A stretch of DNA of 64,000 nt from Sphingomonas_I sp035317925 (GTDB taxonomy: Bacteria > Pseudomonadota > Alphaproteobacteria > Sphingomonadales > Sphingomonadaceae), in contig NZ_DATHFV010000127.1 in assembly GCF_035317925.1 (NCBI RefSeq), forward strand, positions 1 to 64,000. Reading direction: 5' to 3'. Of this stretch, positions 17,768 to 26,004 are shown one piece after another. The position numbers and the translations under genes were made by a program. Numbering within the stretch: position 1 is the first letter of the stretch; the number at the start of each line of letters is the position of its first letter. The notes beneath the pieces were generated by a model. It had not been told where the DNA came from and did no database searches. It saw nothing but the letters and a program-made list of their open reading frames with translations.

Positions 17768-18514
17768 ATGAAACATCAGACCCTCGGGGATAGCGAAACA
17801 GGAGCGCCCGCGCCGGTCAAGGTTGCGGGCGAAAGCATGGTCGGGCGCACCGTCGCCGCCATCATGGAAATCATTCGCAGCGGCGATCTGCGCCCCGGCG
17901 ACACGCTGCCCGCCGAGAATAATCTGGCGGCGCGCGTCGGGGTTTCGCGCATCGTCGTGCGTGAGGCGAACCGCTCGCTGGCCGCGCTCGGCATCGTCGA
18001 AATCGCGAACGGACGCGCCCCGCGCGTATCCGTGCCCGACGAGAATGTGGTCGGCATGTTGCTCGAGCATGTCGTCCATACGCGGCACGTGACGATCCAG
18101 CAGGTGCTGGACGTTCGGCGCGCGATGGAAGTGCGCGCGGCCGCGCTCGCCGCGCTGCGGCGGACCGACGAGGAAGCGCGCCTGCTGATGGAGCATGCCG
18201 CGGCGATGCGCGCCGGTTATGACGATCTGAACGTGATGCGCGAGCACGACGTCGCGATTCATGGCATCGTGGCGGAGGCCGCGCAAAATCCGCTGCTGAC
18301 GATCATGATCAAGGCGTTCGCGCCGCTACTGCGCGAAATGTGGCCGGTGGGATGGAAGAGCCGGGCCGAGGAAGGCGAGCGCGATTCCATGCTTCGCTGC
18401 CACGAGGCGATCGCCGAAGCGATCTTTCAGCAGGACGTGGCCGCCGCGCGTCACGCCATGTCGGCGCATTTCGACGACACGATGCGGGTGCTGATGAACG
18501 CCGGGGTGACCTGA
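17768..18514 (+). CDS. GntR family transcriptional regulator, FCD (FadR) subfamily
   Basis: 248 residues. A winged helix is at about 25-95 (TLPAENNLAARVGVSRIVVREANRSL region), followed by an all-helical FCD ligand domain with conserved Arg and His residues (VLDVRRAMEV, MREHDVAIH, HEAIAEAI, HMSAHF-like end). FCD regulators sense sugar acids or other carboxylates. It is placed between the sugar-acid genes and the halogenase/receptor genes, and a strong palindrome begins five bases after its stop. It is the best candidate regulator of the locus. Confidence 0.88.
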   Translation: MKHQTLGDSETGAPAPVKVAGESMVGRTVAAIMEIIRSGDLRPGDTLPAENNLAARVGVSRIVVREANRSLAALGIVEIANGRAPRVSVPDENVVGMLLEHVVHTRHVTIQQVLDVRRAMEVRAAALAALRRTDEEARLLMEHAAAMRAGYDDLNVMREHDVAIHGIVAEAAQNPLLTIMIKAFAPLLREMWPVGWKSRAEEGERDSMLRCHEAIAEAIFQQDVAAARHAMSAHFDDTMRVLMNAGVT

Positions 18515-18518
18515 TCCC

Positions 18519-18547
18519 GTATTGAGGTTAGGCTTAACCTCTAATAC
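18519..18547. promoter_or_regulatory. extended palindrome upstream of the halogenase gene
   Basis: The core GAGGTTAGGCTTAACCTC (18524-18541) is symmetric apart from its centre, and flanking GTATT and AATAC extend the dyad to about 29 bases. The inner 12 bases, GTTAGGCTTAAC (18527-18538), match 11 of 12 bases of a perfect palindrome at 20290-20301. No T-tract follows, so it looks like an operator rather than a terminator. CCTGTATTAG on the other strand at 18541-18550 resembles the start of the shared 12-mer. Confidence 0.55.
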
Positions 18548-18643
18548 AGGTGCTGCCGAGAGGCAGTGCTATGATCGATGAACGAAAGCTCCAATCTCAC
18601 TGCCTGATGCTGTTCGAAGCGGCGGGCCGGTAGGCGCTTGCGC

Positions 18644-20176
18644 GTGGAGCAGACCGTCAATCCGAATGGAGCGATACGGCGTATCGTGATTGTCGGCGGC
18701 GGCACCGCCGGCTGGATGGCGGCGGCGGCCTTCTCGAAGATATTGGGTCCGTCCGGCATCAGCATCGCGCTGGTCGAATCGGACGAGATCGGGACGGTCG
18801 GGGTCGGCGAGGCAACCATCCCGCAATTGCTGAACTTCAACGCGCTGCTGGAGCTCGACGAGGACGAATTCGTCCGCGAAACTGAAGCGACCTACAAGCT
18901 CGGCATCGAGTTCGTCGACTGGACGCGGCCTGGCAGCAGCTACATCCATCCCTTCGGTTCTTATGGCATCGCCATGCTGGGGGTGGATTTCCAGCATTTC
19001 TGGCTCAAGGGACGGCACCTTGGCCAGACCGCGCCGCTCGACGAATATTCGATCGCCGCGGTCGCCGCGCGTGCGGGCCGGTTCCTGCGGCCGCAGTCGG
19101 ATCAGCCGCGCTCGCCTCTGGCGAAAATCTCTTATGCCTTCCAGTTCGACGCCGCGCTCTATGCCCGCTTCCTGCGCGGTTATTCGGAACGGCGCGGCGT
19201 TGTTCGGACCGAGGGCCGTGTCGCCGGCGTGGTTCGCAACGAAAAGGGCCTGATCGGGTCACTCGCGCTGGCCGACGACCGTTCGATCGCGGGCGACCTG
19301 TTCATCGATTGCTCGGGCTTCAGGGGCCTGCTGATCGAGGAAGAGATGCGGTCCGGGTATGAGGATTGGACCCCATGGCTGCCCTGCAATCGCGCCGTCG
19401 CCGTGCCATGCGCCCGCGTGGCCGATCCCGCGCCTTTTACCCGCGCCACCGCGCGCGCGGCCGGTTGGCAGTGGCGGATCCCGCTGCAGCATCGCACGGG
19501 GAACGGCTATGTCTATTCGAGCGATCACATCTCGGATGACGAGGCCGCGGCCACGCTGATGACCAACCTCGACGGTGCAGCCTTGGCCGATCCGCGTTTT
19601 CTGCGTTTCACCGGCGGCCATCGGCGCAAGCCCTGGATCGGCAACGTCGTGGCGCTGGGACTCGCGAGCGGGTTTCTCGAACCGCTCGAATCCACCAGCA
19701 TCCACATGGTCCAGACGGCGATCGCGCGGCTGCTGACCTTGTTCCCGACGGCGGGTTTCGAGGCGCCGGAAATCGCCGAATATAATCGGCAGACCGTCCG
19801 CGAATATGAGGATATCCGCGATTTTCTGGTGCTGCATTATCGGGCGACCGAGCGATCGGATTCGCCCTTCTGGAACCGCTGCCGCACCCTCTCGCCGCCC
19901 GAGGGACTGCAACGCAAGCTCGACATGTTCCGGTCGAACGGCCGCATCGTTCGCGAAAAGGACGAGCTCTTCACCGAGACGAGCTGGCTCGCGGTGATGG
20001 TGGGGCAGGGGATCGAGGCGCGGGGCTATCATCCGGTCGCCGACATGATCGGGCCCGAGGACACGCTGCGCCGGCTGGACGATGTGCGCGGCGTCAATCG
20101 GCGTGCGGTCTCGATCATGCCGCGCCACGTCGACTTCCTCGCGGGCCGCCAAGAGCCGCTCCCGATACCGGCATGA
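18644..20176 (+). CDS. flavin-dependent tryptophan-halogenase-like protein
   Basis: About 510 residues. The FAD-binding GGGTAG is at 18-23, the active-site lysine expected for halogenases is Lys85 (ATYKLGIEF), and the diagnostic WxWxIP is present as WQWRIP at 275-280. Length and motifs match the tryptophan halogenase family. Start is GTG at 18644 or TTG at 18638; neither has a strong ribosome site. It sits between a GntR gene and a TonB receptor, a neighbourhood often seen in Caulobacterales, Xanthomonadales and sphingomonads, where the substrate is unknown. It may not act on tryptophan. Confidence 0.87.
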   Translation: MEQTVNPNGAIRRIVIVGGGTAGWMAAAAFSKILGPSGISIALVESDEIGTVGVGEATIPQLLNFNALLELDEDEFVRETEATYKLGIEFVDWTRPGSSYIHPFGSYGIAMLGVDFQHFWLKGRHLGQTAPLDEYSIAAVAARAGRFLRPQSDQPRSPLAKISYAFQFDAALYARFLRGYSERRGVVRTEGRVAGVVRNEKGLIGSLALADDRSIAGDLFIDCSGFRGLLIEEEMRSGYEDWTPWLPCNRAVAVPCARVADPAPFTRATARAAGWQWRIPLQHRTGNGYVYSSDHISDDEAAATLMTNLDGAALADPRFLRFTGGHRRKPWIGNVVALGLASGFLEPLESTSIHMVQTAIARLLTLFPTAGFEAPEIAEYNRQTVREYEDIRDFLVLHYRATERSDSPFWNRCRTLSPPEGLQRKLDMFRSNGRIVREKDELFTETSWLAVMVGQGIEARGYHPVADMIGPEDTLRRLDDVRGVNRRAVSIMPRHVDFLAGRQEPLPIPA

Positions 20177-20289
20177 CGCGTCCGCACGGCGTTCGCGAGA
20201 ACTGAGTTCGCCCATGCGGGCGCGTCAGAGCGCCGCTGTCTCCGCCGAAGCCTCTGCCGAAACCCATGACGAGCGGTATCACATAGCTT

Positions 20290-20337
20290 GTTAGGCCTAA
20301 CCTCAAAAAAAGCGGTAGCGCTATCATACAGGTTAGG
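20290..20337. promoter_or_regulatory. candidate operator C upstream of TonB receptor: palindrome plus shared 12-mer
   Basis: A perfect 12-base palindrome, GTTAGGCCTAAC, is at 20290-20301. CTATCATACAGG (reverse complement of the locus 12-mer) is at 20321-20332, overlapping CGGTAGCGCTATCA at 20313-20326, which is close to the LacI-type xyl-box. A half-site GGTTAGG follows at 20331-20337. All lie 96-143 bases before the receptor start. Two regulators could bind here. Confidence 0.58.
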
Positions 20338-20432
20338 ATAAAGCTTTGTTTCGATCACCCGGCCCAAGGCACGCGGTGACGATTGGGAGAAGCCGTACCG
20401 GAGCGCGAATCCGGGATCGGGAGGGGAAAGAT

Positions 20433-23400
20433 ATGAAGACCAATGCCTCGGGTTTCATGGCCGGCGAAACGACACAGACGTCGCTTCGGCTTGGCGTCTC
20501 GGTTTTGGCGCTTGTCTGCGGAACCGCCTTGTCCGCACAGGTGGGCCCGCCCGCCGCGCCGCTGCCCAGCGCTTCGGATGCGGGCTCCGTGGAGGACGTG
20601 GTCATCAGCGGTATCCGGTCGTCGCTTGCCAATGCGCAGGCGATCAAGCGGAATTCGGCGACCATCGTGGACGCGGTGACGAGCGCGGACATCGGCGCGT
20701 TGCCCGACCGTTCGGTGGTCGAGTCGCTGCAGCGCATCCCGGGCGTGACGATCAGCAAATTCGAAGGCGGCAACGATCCCGATCACTTCTCGGCGGAAGG
20801 CACGACCGTACAGATCCGTGGCCTCAGCCAGATCCAGACGCAGGTCAACGGCCGCGACACCTTCACCGCCGGCTTTGGCCGCACCATCAATCTCGCCGAC
20901 TTCCCGTCGGAAATGCTGAGCTCGATCGAGGTGTATAAAGAGCCGACCGCCGACATGATCGAAGGCGGACTGGGCGGCACGGTCAATCTCAACACGCTCA
21001 AGCCGCTCGATCGCAAGGGCTTCCACATCGCGTTCGACGGCGAGGCCAATTACAGCGATTTCGCCAAGAAATGGTCGCCGGTCGGATCGGTCCTGGTGAG
21101 CGATACGTGGGAGACCGGCGTCGGCACGTTCGGCATCCTGGCGGATATTTCCTATTCGGACCTGAAGGTTCGCTCCGACGGTATCCAGGCCACCAATTTC
21201 CAGACGCGCGATGGCCAGACCGTCAATGGCGTGGTGCGCGCGCCGCTGCCCGGTCAATCGGTGGCCTATGCCCCGATCGGCGCCAGCTTCCGCACGCAGG
21301 ACACCGACCGCAAGCGCCGCGGCTATGCCGCCGCTGCGCAGTGGGAAAGCGTCGACCACACGATGCAGCTCACCGGCCAGTTCCTGCGCACGCAGGCGAC
21401 CCGGTCCTGGACCGAGCATACGTTCGAAACCGAGAGCGGCTCGTCCGAATACAACACCTATCCGCTCGGCTGCACCTCGGCGACGGCGTGCGCCCCCGGA
21501 TACGCCGACTATCAGTATGATTCCGACAACGTCTTCGAGAAGGGCTATATCAGCTATCCCGGCACCGGCTGGCGTACTGCCACTTCGGGTCAGGTGGATT
21601 CCCCGACCCCGACCGGTGGCATGCAGCAGAATCTGTCACGCCGCGATCGCTACGAGCGCGCGACCACAAACGATTTCGCGCTCAACTTCAAATGGTCGCC
21701 GACGTCACGGCTGACGGTAACGGCCGACGGCCAATATGTCCGTTCAGCCAGCAGCGATTTCGACTTCACCTCCTACACCGACACGTTTGCGGACGAGGAG
21801 CTCGACCTTACCGGCAACCTGCCGGCGGCCGTGCTCCACAAGCCGAATGTGATCGGTTCGCCCAACGCCCGTATCGCGGGCGAAAGCGACAGCCAGTATT
21901 TCGCCGATCCGGCCAATTATTTCTGGCGCGCGGCGATGGACCATTCGGATGAAAGCCGGGGCCATGAATGGGCCTATAAGGGCGACGTCAGCTATGACGT
22001 CGACGGCGACATCCCCTTCGTCGAGAAGGTCAAGTTCGGCGCCCGTTACTCCGATCGCTCGCAGCAGGTGAAATACACCTCGTACAATTGGGGTTACGTC
22101 AGCGAGGTGTGGGATGGCAGCGGCAACGCGGTCTATCTGAACCAGGCCGGCCAGAGCCAGTCGAGCCTGTACACATTCCCGGACTTCTTCCGCGGCAAGA
22201 CCGGCGGCCCGCAAGGCTGGTATTACGACAATCAGCAGGTCAAGAATTACAGCGAAGCGGTCCAGTTCTTCAAGAACATCAACAGCGTCTGGATCGCCCA
22301 GAATGGCGGCTTCCCGGGCTGGACGCCGATCGGCGAGCGCGCCGGCGTCACCGACTCCCCCTATCTGCCGGGCGAGATCGACACTTCGGGCGAGAAGACC
22401 AGCGCCGCTTATGCGATGCTCGATTTCGGATCGAAGGACCCGGTCGTCGGCAATATAACGGTGCGCGGCAATATCGGCGTCCGTTATGTCGATACGAAGG
22501 ATTTCGCAGACGGTTCGATCCAGTATCCGGCCAACACGCTGGGCGGCAACTTCGCCCAAATCTGCCAGTCGGGTTCGGCACCCCCGCCGATCTGCGTGCG
22601 GGGTGCCGATTTCTACAATAACCTGGTGACGTTCAGCAATTCGGCGTCGACCGCATCCACGGCCAGCAACAAGTTTCACCAGTGGCTGCCCAGCTTCAAC
22701 CTGGTCATCAGCCCGACGCGCGACGTGCAATTGCGCTTCTCGGCGTCGAAGCAGATCCAGCGTCCGGACTTCGGCTTCCTGCGGAACTTCGTCTCGCTGA
22801 GCGTCGGCACCGGCGAGCTGCCGCTCACCGCATCGGCGGGCAATCCCTACCTGAAACCGGCGGTGTCGAAGCAGTTCGACATCGGCGCGGAATGGTATTT
22901 CTCCCGCGTCGGATCGCTCACGATCGATTATTTCCACAAGAGCGTGCACGACTTCTTCTACCAGAGTCAGATCCTGCGAGACTTCACCAATGCGGGCATA
23001 ACGGAGACGGCTTATGTGACCGGCCCGGCCAATTTCGACGGCACCGGCACAATCAAGGGCATCGAGGTCGGCTATCAGCAGACCTTCGATTTCCTGCCCG
23101 GCCTGTTCGGCGGCCTCGGTGCATCGGCGACCTACTCCTATGTGAAGAGCAGCGGCCTGCCCAACTCGTTCCTGTCGAACGTGTCGGACGCGCCGGTATC
23201 GACCCCTTCGACCGGTCGCGGCACGTTGCCGTTCGAGGGGCTCTCGAAGAACAACATCAACGTCACCGGCTTCTATGAGAAGGGTCCAGTGTCGCTCCGG
23301 GTCGCCTATAATTGGCGCTCCAAGTTCCTCGAGACCGCGGTGGACGAAATCTACCCATACTTCCCGGTCTATCAGAAGGCGACGGGGCAGCTCGACGCGT

Positions 23401-23570
23401 CCGTCTTCTACAACCTGACGAAGCAGGTGAAGATCGGCGTTCAGGGCGTGAACCTGACCAACACCGTGACCAAGACACTGCAGCAATTCACGGCCAGCGG
23501 AATGACCGCGCCGCGATCCTATTTCATCACCGACCGCCGCTTCGCGTTCATCGTACGCGGCAGCTTCTGA
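20433..23570 (+). CDS. TonB-dependent receptor, glycan-uptake type
   Basis: 1045 residues from ATG at 20433, which follows GGGAGGGG; the frame is open upstream to 20346 without a ribosome site. A signal peptide is followed by the plug domain (VEDVVISGIRSSLANAQAIK, ALPDRSVVESLQRIPGV, VQIRGL) and a 22-strand-type barrel ending in aromatic Phe (IVRGSF). The IRSSLANA opening is common to receptors for carbohydrates in Caulobacter and sphingomonads. It should carry oligosaccharides across the outer membrane. It follows an operator-rich 256-base spacer and is closed by a terminator. Confidence 0.93.
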   Translation: MKTNASGFMAGETTQTSLRLGVSVLALVCGTALSAQVGPPAAPLPSASDAGSVEDVVISGIRSSLANAQAIKRNSATIVDAVTSADIGALPDRSVVESLQRIPGVTISKFEGGNDPDHFSAEGTTVQIRGLSQIQTQVNGRDTFTAGFGRTINLADFPSEMLSSIEVYKEPTADMIEGGLGGTVNLNTLKPLDRKGFHIAFDGEANYSDFAKKWSPVGSVLVSDTWETGVGTFGILADISYSDLKVRSDGIQATNFQTRDGQTVNGVVRAPLPGQSVAYAPIGASFRTQDTDRKRRGYAAAAQWESVDHTMQLTGQFLRTQATRSWTEHTFETESGSSEYNTYPLGCTSATACAPGYADYQYDSDNVFEKGYISYPGTGWRTATSGQVDSPTPTGGMQQNLSRRDRYERATTNDFALNFKWSPTSRLTVTADGQYVRSASSDFDFTSYTDTFADEELDLTGNLPAAVLHKPNVIGSPNARIAGESDSQYFADPANYFWRAAMDHSDESRGHEWAYKGDVSYDVDGDIPFVEKVKFGARYSDRSQQVKYTSYNWGYVSEVWDGSGNAVYLNQAGQSQSSLYTFPDFFRGKTGGPQGWYYDNQQVKNYSEAVQFFKNINSVWIAQNGGFPGWTPIGERAGVTDSPYLPGEIDTSGEKTSAAYAMLDFGSKDPVVGNITVRGNIGVRYVDTKDFADGSIQYPANTLGGNFAQICQSGSAPPPICVRGADFYNNLVTFSNSASTASTASNKFHQWLPSFNLVISPTRDVQLRFSASKQIQRPDFGFLRNFVSLSVGTGELPLTASAGNPYLKPAVSKQFDIGAEWYFSRVGSLTIDYFHKSVHDFFYQSQILRDFTNAGITETAYVTGPANFDGTGTIKGIEVGYQQTFDFLPGLFGGLGASATYSYVKSSGLPNSFLSNVSDAPVSTPSTGRGTLPFEGLSKNNINVTGFYEKGPVSLRVAYNWRSKFLETAVDEIYPYFPVYQKATGQLDASVFYNLTKQVKIGVQGVNLTNTVTKTLQQFTASGMTAPRSYFITDRRFAFIVRGSF

Positions 23571-23589
23571 TCATTGCTTCCTCCGACTG

Positions 23590-23630
23590 GACCCTTCCCC
23601 CGCCTCCCTGGGGGGAGGGTCTTCTTTTTT
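23590..23630 (+). terminator. rho-independent terminator after TonB receptor
   Basis: GACCCTTCCCCC (23590-23601) pairs with GGGGGGAGGGTC (23610-23621) across an eight-base loop with one wobble, followed by TTCTTTTTT. It lies 20 bases after the receptor stop. Confidence 0.88.
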
Positions 23631-23803
23631 GGTGAATGGTGACAGCAGCAGCGGGCATCATCTGCACCGCCGTTCGCCGCTGATCGTTCGAGATCGCTGG
23701 CCGCAGCGGCTCCCCCCGAAAGCCGCCGATCAAAGGATCACTATCCTTCGGCAAATGGACCGCCTTTGCGCAGGCGAATAATTCGTGGCGCGAGGGGAGC
23801 GCC

Positions 23804-23917
23804 ATGAAAAAAGAACGGGGCTCTGCGGCGGTCGCCGCGGTGGGGACTACGGTTGCGTTGGTATTCCTGATGCCGTTCTGGACGGCGCGCTATTTCCTGC
23901 GGGATCGCGGTGCTTGA
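23804..23917 (+). CDS. 37-residue predicted single-span membrane peptide
   Basis: ATG at 23804 follows GAGGGGAG at a good distance. The peptide starts MKKERGSAAVAAVG, has a hydrophobic stretch (about 8-26, VAAVGTTVALVFLMPFW) and a basic C-terminus ending ARYFLRDRGA. Its last eight bases overlap the GTG start of the next gene, so the two may be coupled. No function is recognised. It is too short for usual gene callers. Confidence 0.5.
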   Translation: MKKERGSAAVAAVGTTVALVFLMPFWTARYFLRDRGA

Positions 23918-24818
23918 TCGTCGCGTGACCGCCGCGCCGCCTGCTCCGCGACGCCGCTATGTGGTGCGCGATGCGGAGGCGCTCGACGCCCGGCGTTTCA
24001 GCGACGCGCAATGCGCGGCCTTGTTCGAGGCCGTGCTGATCGATGACGAGGTCGATGCGCACACCGAATTGCCCGATCGGATCACGCTCGACCACAGTCC
24101 GGCGGACCTGCTGGATTGCTATCGGATCTGTCGGCAATTGTGGCGGACCGGCGTCGATCGCGACGCGATGATCGCGTGCAACCACCTGCTGCTGCGCGAC
24201 CGCGATCTGGGCCCCGAAGACCGGCTGCGCTTCAAATATGCGCGCGCCAGGTTCAAGCATCTGCGTTTCGCCTGCGCGCTCTATGGTGAGCGCCACGCCT
24301 ACCCGATCCTCTTCGACTGGATGACCACATTGCTCGGGCATCTGCAGGATGCGTTCAAGACCGACCTCGCGGGCAAGGTCTATCGCGAGGCGTTACTGTG
24401 CCGTGTGTTCCTTGCACGCGGGCCCTGGCGCCTGCTCCAGCGCGAAGTCGATCGCCTGACGCCGACGACCAGCGAGGGTTTCCGCGATTATGTTGCGCAG
24501 CAAATCGCGATGCTTGAGGACATAGTGTCGCACGATCATCTGACCGGCGCGCAATTCCACGCCACGCGCAAGATCGCGAGCCGGCTGGTCTCTTTCTACG
24601 ACACGCTGCGCACGATCGCCCCGTCCGACGAGGCGTTCAAAATGTCGCGCGCACTGGCCGCGATCAACGGTCTGATGGGTTCGATGCACGACGTCCTGAT
24701 CGAACGGCGCGTCGCCGGCACGCAGGATTATTATCGCGATCCGTTCGCGCTGCCCGACGAGATACGCGGCCGCATTGCCGCTTTGGTGGCGCGCTATCGC
24801 GCGTCCGGTCTCGCCTGA
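23910..24818 (+). CDS. conserved-looking protein of unknown function, alpha-helical
   Basis: 302 residues, no signal peptide or membrane segment. The protein is mostly helical, rich in Arg, Leu and Asp, with motifs such as HDHLTGAQFHATRKI and MGSMHDVLIERRV near the C-terminal half. I do not recognise the family. The start could be GTG at 23910, overlapping the small membrane peptide, or GTG at 23925. It ends 200 bases before a terminator-like hairpin. Confidence 0.6.
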   Translation: MLDRRVTAAPPAPRRRYVVRDAEALDARRFSDAQCAALFEAVLIDDEVDAHTELPDRITLDHSPADLLDCYRICRQLWRTGVDRDAMIACNHLLLRDRDLGPEDRLRFKYARARFKHLRFACALYGERHAYPILFDWMTTLLGHLQDAFKTDLAGKVYREALLCRVFLARGPWRLLQREVDRLTPTTSEGFRDYVAQQIAMLEDIVSHDHLTGAQFHATRKIASRLVSFYDTLRTIAPSDEAFKMSRALAAINGLMGSMHDVLIERRVAGTQDYYRDPFALPDEIRGRIAALVARYRASGLA

Positions 24819-24879
24819 TGGCGGGCATTGCGCAATATATTGCACGGCAATTCGTTACATTGCCGTATCAATTCCCGAA

Positions 24880-25000
24880 ACTTGTGGCATTATCGCCGGG
24901 AAATCGGCCGCCTGCTTTGCCGCATGCGGTTGGTAAGGTCTGAGGCGCCACCCCCAAAGGCGCTTCGGGGAGGCCGGTCGCCACCGCGACCGGCCTCTTT
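24880..25000 (+). ncRNA. candidate small RNA in an intergenic space
   Basis: The 200-base spacer 24819-25018 holds no clear ORF but ends in two hairpins: CCCC(AAAGGCGCTTC)GGGG at about 24951-24970 and a perfect 12-base stem at 24970-24997 followed by TTT. An AT-richer stretch just upstream (24835-24900) could hold a promoter. This is the layout of a short independent transcript, but it may simply be the 3' end of the preceding gene's mRNA. The 5' end is a guess. Confidence 0.3.
24970..25000 (+). terminator. strong hairpin terminator
   Basis: GAGGCCGGTCGC (24970-24981) and GCGACCGGCCTC (24986-24997) form a perfect 12-base stem with a CACC loop, followed by TTT. It lies about 150 bases after the stop at 24818 and just before the convergent sulfotransferase-like gene, so it can also serve the other strand. 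Confidence 0.75.
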
Positions 25001-25018
25001 GCTATCGAGCCGACGCGC

Positions 25019-25834
25019 TCAGGCGATTTGCTCGGCCACGCGCCGCGCCACGAACGGGTCGGGAATGAGCCGCATCACTACTGCCTGGAGGCTGGCCTTG
25101 CGTGCCTCGTCGATCGGATAGGATTCGCGCAGCTGGATCAGCCGGGCGATGTCGTCGCGCCATGCCGCCGTATCGGCAATGCCGAGGAACGCGCACAGCG
25201 CGCCCAATTGCTCCGGGTCGAGCAACTCGTCCTGGAACAGGAACCGGAATTGGCCCGGATTGGCCTGCGCCGCCGGCGCGAACCAGCCGAACAGGCGGAT
25301 CATGTGCGTGAACACATCGATGAAACTGTCCTTGCGCTCTTCGCCCACCAGCGCCGCCGCATAGCCCTTGCGAATGCTGGAAATGGTGATGTCGACCGGG
25401 TTGCGCACCATCATGACGAAGCGCAGCGACGGCAGGCGACGCGCCAGATCGTCCAACGCGATCTTGTGATGGATCAGGTGGTTGGTGACGCGGGTCGCAT
25501 CCTTCCACACCAGGCATTGCGTGTCCGGCTTCGCCCCCTCGCCGTAACGGTCGAGATAGGCGTCGCGCAGCGCGCCGTCGCTGAAGGCATGGCTGTGCAG
25601 GATATGGCCGCCGACCGCGCCCCGCTCGCCGCCCAGCGCCATCGCCTCCGCCGTCCGCACGAACGCGTCGAGCTTGTCCTGCGTCGGGTCGCGCGTGAAA
25701 TCGCAACTCTGGTCGGCGAAGATGCGGACGAACGCATGGTTGAGCACCGTGACCTCGGGATGCAGCGCCAGCATCGCGCTCGAGATCGTCGTCAGGCTGC
25801 GGTTCGCCCCCAGATAGATCGCTACCGTCTTCAC
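25019..25834 (-). CDS. sulfotransferase-like P-loop protein
   Basis: 271 residues, cytoplasmic. The N-terminal GANRSLTTISSAML at 9-22 looks like the 5'-phosphosulfate loop of PAPS-dependent sulfotransferases, and RFVMMVRNPVDITISSIRKG near 140 looks like the 3'-phosphate motif. The family moves sulfate from PAPS to hydroxyl or amine groups of sugars or small molecules. The acceptor is unknown and no sulfate-activation genes are nearby. It is convergent to the gene of unknown function upstream. Confidence 0.72.
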   Translation of the reverse strand: MKTVAIYLGANRSLTTISSAMLALHPEVTVLNHAFVRIFADQSCDFTRDPTQDKLDAFVRTAEAMALGGERGAVGGHILHSHAFSDGALRDAYLDRYGEGAKPDTQCLVWKDATRVTNHLIHHKIALDDLARRLPSLRFVMMVRNPVDITISSIRKGYAAALVGEERKDSFIDVFTHMIRLFGWFAPAAQANPGQFRFLFQDELLDPEQLGALCAFLGIADTAAWRDDIARLIQLRESYPIDEARKASLQAVVMRLIPDPFVARRVAEQIA

Positions 25835-26004
25835 CCGCTTCGCTCGCCCCTTCCCGCCCGATCGATTCCCTGCCTCATCGGTGCGTCGGCGACAAGTTCG
25901 AGGCCGGACCCGGAACCCGGCCGTGCAATTCCCTTTCCGCTTCGGCTATCACCCTTTCGCGCGCGAGCGGTGCAGGCCAATGCGCGGAGGGAGAAGGAAA
26001 AGTC

